A stretch of DNA of 64,000 nt, taken from the NCBI GenBank assembly GCA_903877385.1, contig CAIRDP010000033.1:1-64000 (forward strand). Direction: 5' to 3'. Source of the DNA: an uncultured Bacteroidales bacterium (lineage in GTDB: Bacteria > Bacteroidota > Bacteroidia > Bacteroidales > FEN-979). A model generated the notes under the pieces. That model made no database searches and was not told the origin of the DNA. It saw only the letters and a list, made by a program, of their open reading frames with translations. Every line of letters starts with the position of its first letter. The stretch's first letter is position 1. The position numbers and the translations under genes are program-made. Shown one piece after another: positions 61,461 to 64,000 of this stretch.

Positions 61461-61542
61461 TGTACAGTGTACCATGTACAAATGAATTCCTGAGTAAAAC
61501 TCCTGATCCCTCATTTGTACATGGTACATGGTACATTGTACA
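61461..61542. repeat. Palindromic repeat between convergent folC and the ThiS-like gene
   Basis: The left arm at 61461-61485 (TGTACAGTGTACCATGTACA...) and the right arm at 61511-61542 are inverted copies. The right arm has an additional GTACCAT unit. The hairpin could terminate transcription from both sides, as the two neighbouring genes converge here. The ThiS-like gene ends at 61548. Confidence 0.7.
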
Positions 61543-61547
61543 TTCTT

Positions 61548-61751
61548 TCACCCCCCGCTCACCAGGTGAAGTACCATCACATCGTCACTGTCCCTGATGG
61601 TTGCTGAATTGTATTCGTCTTTTTTTATGAGGGTCCCGTTAATCCTGACCACCAGCATTTTAAAAGTGAATGTTTTGGCTTCCAACAGCTCATTAACGGT
61701 CATTTTATCCTGCTTAAAAGTTTCCTGAGTATTATTTAAAATTATCTTCAT
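61548..61751 (-). CDS. ThiS/MoaD-like sulfur-carrier protein
   Basis: The 67-aa product has a beta-grasp fold pattern and ends with the diglycine VMVLHLVSGG, the site adenylated and thiocarboxylated in ThiS and MoaD. Internal motifs LVVRINGTLIKKDEYNSATI fit ThiS-like proteins. The adenylating enzyme gene lies 35 bases upstream on the same strand. No other thiamin genes are in view, and an aldehyde:ferredoxin oxidoreductase gene follows on the other side. A MoaD-type role for tungstopterin synthesis is therefore as likely as thiamin synthesis. Confidence 0.8.
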   Translation of the reverse strand: MKIILNNTQETFKQDKMTVNELLEAKTFTFKMLVVRINGTLIKKDEYNSATIRDSDDVMVLHLVSGG

Positions 61752-61786
61752 TCAAAATTTATTAGAGCAAAACCCCTATCAGGGGT

Positions 61787-62368
61787 TCATGATTTTAATA
61801 AAATCTCAAGTACAACATTCGCCTGCATGTTCGCAACCATTCCCACTCTCGGGGCCAGCGGGGGGAATTCGTTGCTGATCCCGGTGACTTCATCCCCGCA
61901 AATATGCAGGTTCCCCTCATGCCGGTAATGTATGCCTGCATTCATCCCCCATCCAGCCATCCCCAGGCCCACGACCAAAGGTTTCTCAGGAAAAGCCGAT
62001 AACACCGTCTCGATGAACATTTCCTTTTCTTCGGCCTGGTCAAAAGCTTCAACAATGACGTCGCAATCCCTGAAATATCTCAGGATGTGTTCAGGATCAA
62101 GTTTTACTTCATAGGCAATCACGCTAACCGACGGGTTGATCTGGTGAATGACCCGTTTAAGCGAAGGAGCCTTGGGCTCCCCAACCTGGCTGAGAAAATA
62201 ATACTGCCGGTTCAGGTTGGACTCAGTGATTATGTCAAAATCAGCCAGTATCAATGTACCCACCCCTACCCTTGCCAGAGCAACGGCGCAATTAGAGCCA
62301 AGTCCCCCGCAACCGGCAATGCCTACCGTCCTGCTTTTGAGCTTATCTTTTATCTCTGCGGATGTCAT
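61787..62368 (-). CDS. ThiF/MoeB-like adenylyltransferase
   Basis: From the ATG at 62368 (193 aa) the product is a single E1-like adenylation domain: VGIAGCGGLGSNCAVALARV (nucleotide-binding loop), LADFDIITESNLNRQYYFLS, and CDVIVEAFDQAEEKEMFIE. It would adenylate the C-terminal Gly of the ThiS/MoaD-like partner. It has no rhodanese-like C-terminal part. The zinc-binding CxxC pairs of MoeB are not evident. The length fits the short ThiF family. The ATG at 62407 leads only to a short hydrophobic extension. Confidence 0.8.
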   Translation of the reverse strand: MTSAEIKDKLKSRTVGIAGCGGLGSNCAVALARVGVGTLILADFDIITESNLNRQYYFLSQVGEPKAPSLKRVIHQINPSVSVIAYEVKLDPEHILRYFRDCDVIVEAFDQAEEKEMFIETVLSAFPEKPLVVGLGMAGWGMNAGIHYRHEGNLHICGDEVTGISNEFPPLAPRVGMVANMQANVVLEILLKS

Positions 62369-62780
62369 CAGGAAAACATTTAAAATTTTACTGAACTTCA
62401 AACACAAATTTACAAAAAGAAGGCATAAATGATTACTTCATGGAGCATGAAAAGTAAAAAATACTCCCGCAGGTTTTCTCAAATTAATCCAATCAAAGCC
62501 GTAAAACCCCCGATTTCCTGCCCCCGCTCCCGCATCAGGCTGAGTGGAATTTATGGGGAGAGAATAAACTCTTCAGCATACTGTACAAGTCCGGGCAGGG
62601 TGGAATCGTTATGCAATGGAAAACATATCGAACTTTTTGATTTACGGCGCTTTGCGATGAAATTTTTACGTATTTTTGCAACGTTAATTGATTAACAGTT
62701 GCAAGATAAAGAGCACTTCGTGCTGCTGATGCAGGATACAGGATGCAAGATATCTTACATCCAGATCAAAACCCAAACAT
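62369..62780. other. Intergenic region upstream of the aldehyde oxidoreductase gene
   Basis: No gene is seen in these 412 bases between the divergent genes. A TAnnTTTG element (TATTTTTG, 62671-62678) and two short inverted repeats downstream of it are present: AGCAC-TTC-GTGCT (62712-62724) and a nearly perfect 22-base palindrome (62741-62762) just upstream of the ATG. The remaining part has no feature I can support. Confidence 0.6.
62671..62678 (+). promoter_or_regulatory. TAnnTTTG promoter element of the aldehyde oxidoreductase gene
   Basis: TATTTTTG lies 103 bases before the ATG at 62781. The leader between holds two short inverted repeats. Confidence 0.55.
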
Positions 62781-64000
62781 ATGACCTTCAAAGAATTCCA
62801 AAACACCCACAAACTCCTCGCACAGTATAAATACAGCTGGGCTCCTATCGAAAAAGGATATAACAACCGTACCATTTACGTTAATGTAGGGGACCTTACA
62901 ATAAAGGAAAAACCTGTAAATCAGCAGATGAAAGATAAATTCGTCGGCGGCAAGGGTTTTGACCTGCGGCTTCTCTGGGATTCAACTAAACCTGATACCA
63001 AATGGAACGACCCGGAGAATGAAATTGTAATTTCAGGCGGACCATGTTGCGGGATCACCCAGTATTCCGGTGCAGGCAAGGCGATCTGCTGTGCCATCAG
63101 CCCTCAAACAGATATTGTTGTTGATTCGAATGTGGGCGGATTTTTTGGTCCCTTCCTCAAATTTTGCGGGTTCGATGCGCTGGAAATACAGGGGAAGTCG
63201 GATCAGGAGGTAATGGTGGTTTTTGAAGAAGAACGGGAAGTGGTTGAGATCTATGAAGCAGGGGACCTGCCTACCGACAGCCATATCCTTGCCGAGATAC
63301 TGCACGAAATAATGGCTAAACCCGAAAATGAAAAGGACAAGTACAATGTTTCGGTAGTTTCGGCCGGCACTGCTGCGGACCATTCCCTCATAGGGATGCT
63401 TAACTTCACGTTTTACGACATCAAGCGTAAAAAAGTCCGCCTGAAACAGGCCGGCCGCGGAGGGATTGGCACGGTTTTGCGCGACAAAAAGATCAAAGCC
63501 ATGGTAGCCCATGTTAAAACCATTGGAGGGAACCGCAACAACGTTGTGAACATGGAAGCCATACAGGAACGCGGGCGCACCTTCAACAAGGAAATGCGTG
63601 AGCTTGACGACAAGCAATGCGAAATGCGTTCGAAAGGCACGGCCCACCTCACCCACATCATGAATGATTACGACCTGCTCCCGGTCCATAATTTCAAATT
63701 CGGGAGCCATCCCAACGCCCACCTGATCAAGGGCGATGTATGGAAGTCGTTCTTCACACAGAACGTACCCGACGGTTGCTGGGTAGGCTGCAATATGGCC
63801 TGCGCCAAAGGGGTTGATAATTATGAACTCCGAAGCGGTCCGTATAAAGGCGAGAAGGTCATCGTAGACGGGCCTGAATATGAGACCACATCATCCCTGG
63901 GTTCCGTTGCAGGTATTTTCAACCCTGACTTTACCATTGAAGCTAACTTTTACTGCGATACCTATGGCATCTGCACTATTTCCTGGGGAACCATCCTTGG
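62781..64000 (+). CDS. Aldehyde:ferredoxin oxidoreductase, N-terminal part
   Basis: The open frame starts at the ATG at 62781 and runs out of the window after about 406 codons. It shows the tungstopterin-enzyme features GGKGFDLRLLWD, then SGGPCCGITQYSGAGKA, QAGRGGIGTVLRDKKIKAM and the first Cys residues of the [4Fe-4S] site in GCWVGCNMACAKGVDN (C-x2-C-x3-C). Enzymes of this family oxidise aldehydes to acids with ferredoxin as electron acceptor and usually bind tungsten with bis-pterin. The presence of a ThiS/MoaD-like plus ThiF-like pair next door fits cofactor supply. Confidence 0.9.
   Translation, partial: MTFKEFQNTHKLLAQYKYSWAPIEKGYNNRTIYVNVGDLTIKEKPVNQQMKDKFVGGKGFDLRLLWDSTKPDTKWNDPENEIVISGGPCCGITQYSGAGKAICCAISPQTDIVVDSNVGGFFGPFLKFCGFDALEIQGKSDQEVMVVFEEEREVVEIYEAGDLPTDSHILAEILHEIMAKPENEKDKYNVSVVSAGTAADHSLIGMLNFTFYDIKRKKVRLKQAGRGGIGTVLRDKKIKAMVAHVKTIGGNRNNVVNMEAIQERGRTFNKEMRELDDKQCEMRSKGTAHLTHIMNDYDLLPVHNFKFGSHPNAHLIKGDVWKSFFTQNVPDGCWVGCNMACAKGVDNYELRSGPYKGEKVIVDGPEYETTSSLGSVAGIFNPDFTIEANFYCDTYGICTISWGTIL

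Noticed and set aside
61548..62368. A thiamin biosynthesis operon
   Set aside because: Only a carrier and an adenylyltransferase are present, without thiG, thiH, thiE or a TPP riboswitch.
63033..63722. Minus-strand open frame of 229 codons
   Set aside because: It is antisense to the aldehyde:ferredoxin oxidoreductase frame, which is open and carries the family motifs.

Overview
The window is a chromosome fragment of a Bacteroidota bacterium. The evidence is type IX secretion genes (two PorU-type sortases, PorV, a PorP/SprF-type protein and GldJ), a TamL lipoprotein, and the Bacteroidota promoter element TAnnTTTG in front of most core genes. A tungsten-type aldehyde:ferredoxin oxidoreductase at the right edge suggests an anaerobe. 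Positions 1 to about 36.7 kb are AT-rich accessory DNA. From about 36.7 kb to the right edge the sequence is core genome.

1-8.4 kb: the right end of an ISL3-family insertion sequence (1-141) cuts off a TPR gene. Next comes a locus built around a secreted caspase-like protease, an ECF-type sigma factor and a membrane anti-sigma-like protein (5733 to 3641, minus strand). Outward-facing operons flank it: small secreted or membrane proteins to the left, and a secreted protein, a trypsin-like protease and a zinc-ribbon protein to the right. Both flanking operons start with the same element, an inverted repeat followed by GGGTTAC-N14-GACATTAAG. The simplest reading is a sigma factor that switches on its own protease and effector regulon.

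8.5-13.7 kb (all minus): an FtsZ-like protein without its C-terminal half, a WYL regulator, a DEDDh exonuclease, an AAA ATPase and three unknown proteins. A palindromic operator-like box (ACyACG-N11-CGTGGT type) precedes the FtsZ-like, AAA and 72-aa genes. Copies also sit in front of a DUF2779 nuclease gene and a 101-aa gene some 20 kb away. This ties both ends of the island into one apparent regulon, and it is the best candidate here for an undescribed system.

13.7-31 kb (all minus): a small membrane protein, a secreted NucA-type nuclease with Cys-rich modules, an FRG-domain protein and a TPR protein. Then comes a type I restriction-modification operon, hsdM - DUF1016 (with an in-frame stop) - 99-aa gene - hsdS - three unknown genes - two DUF262 proteins - hsdR.

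31-36.4 kb: a DnaB-like ATPase with its 101-aa partner, a RhuM remnant, a 21-bp tandem repeat, a DUF2779 nuclease and a NERD-helicase, then a small plus-strand gene behind a large inverted repeat. tRNA-Val(TAC) at 36.74-36.81 kb marks the island edge. No integrase is present in the window.

36.9-64 kb, core genome: tamL, an FkbM methyltransferase, a DUF5103 protein, a GNAT protein, a TrmH-type methyltransferase, rpsF-rpsR-rplI, a GT-C-like membrane protein, ispF, porV, two tandem porU paralogues, a porP-like gene, gldJ, murF, anmK, folC, a ThiS/MoaD-like and ThiF/MoeB-like pair, and the start of an aldehyde:ferredoxin oxidoreductase gene.
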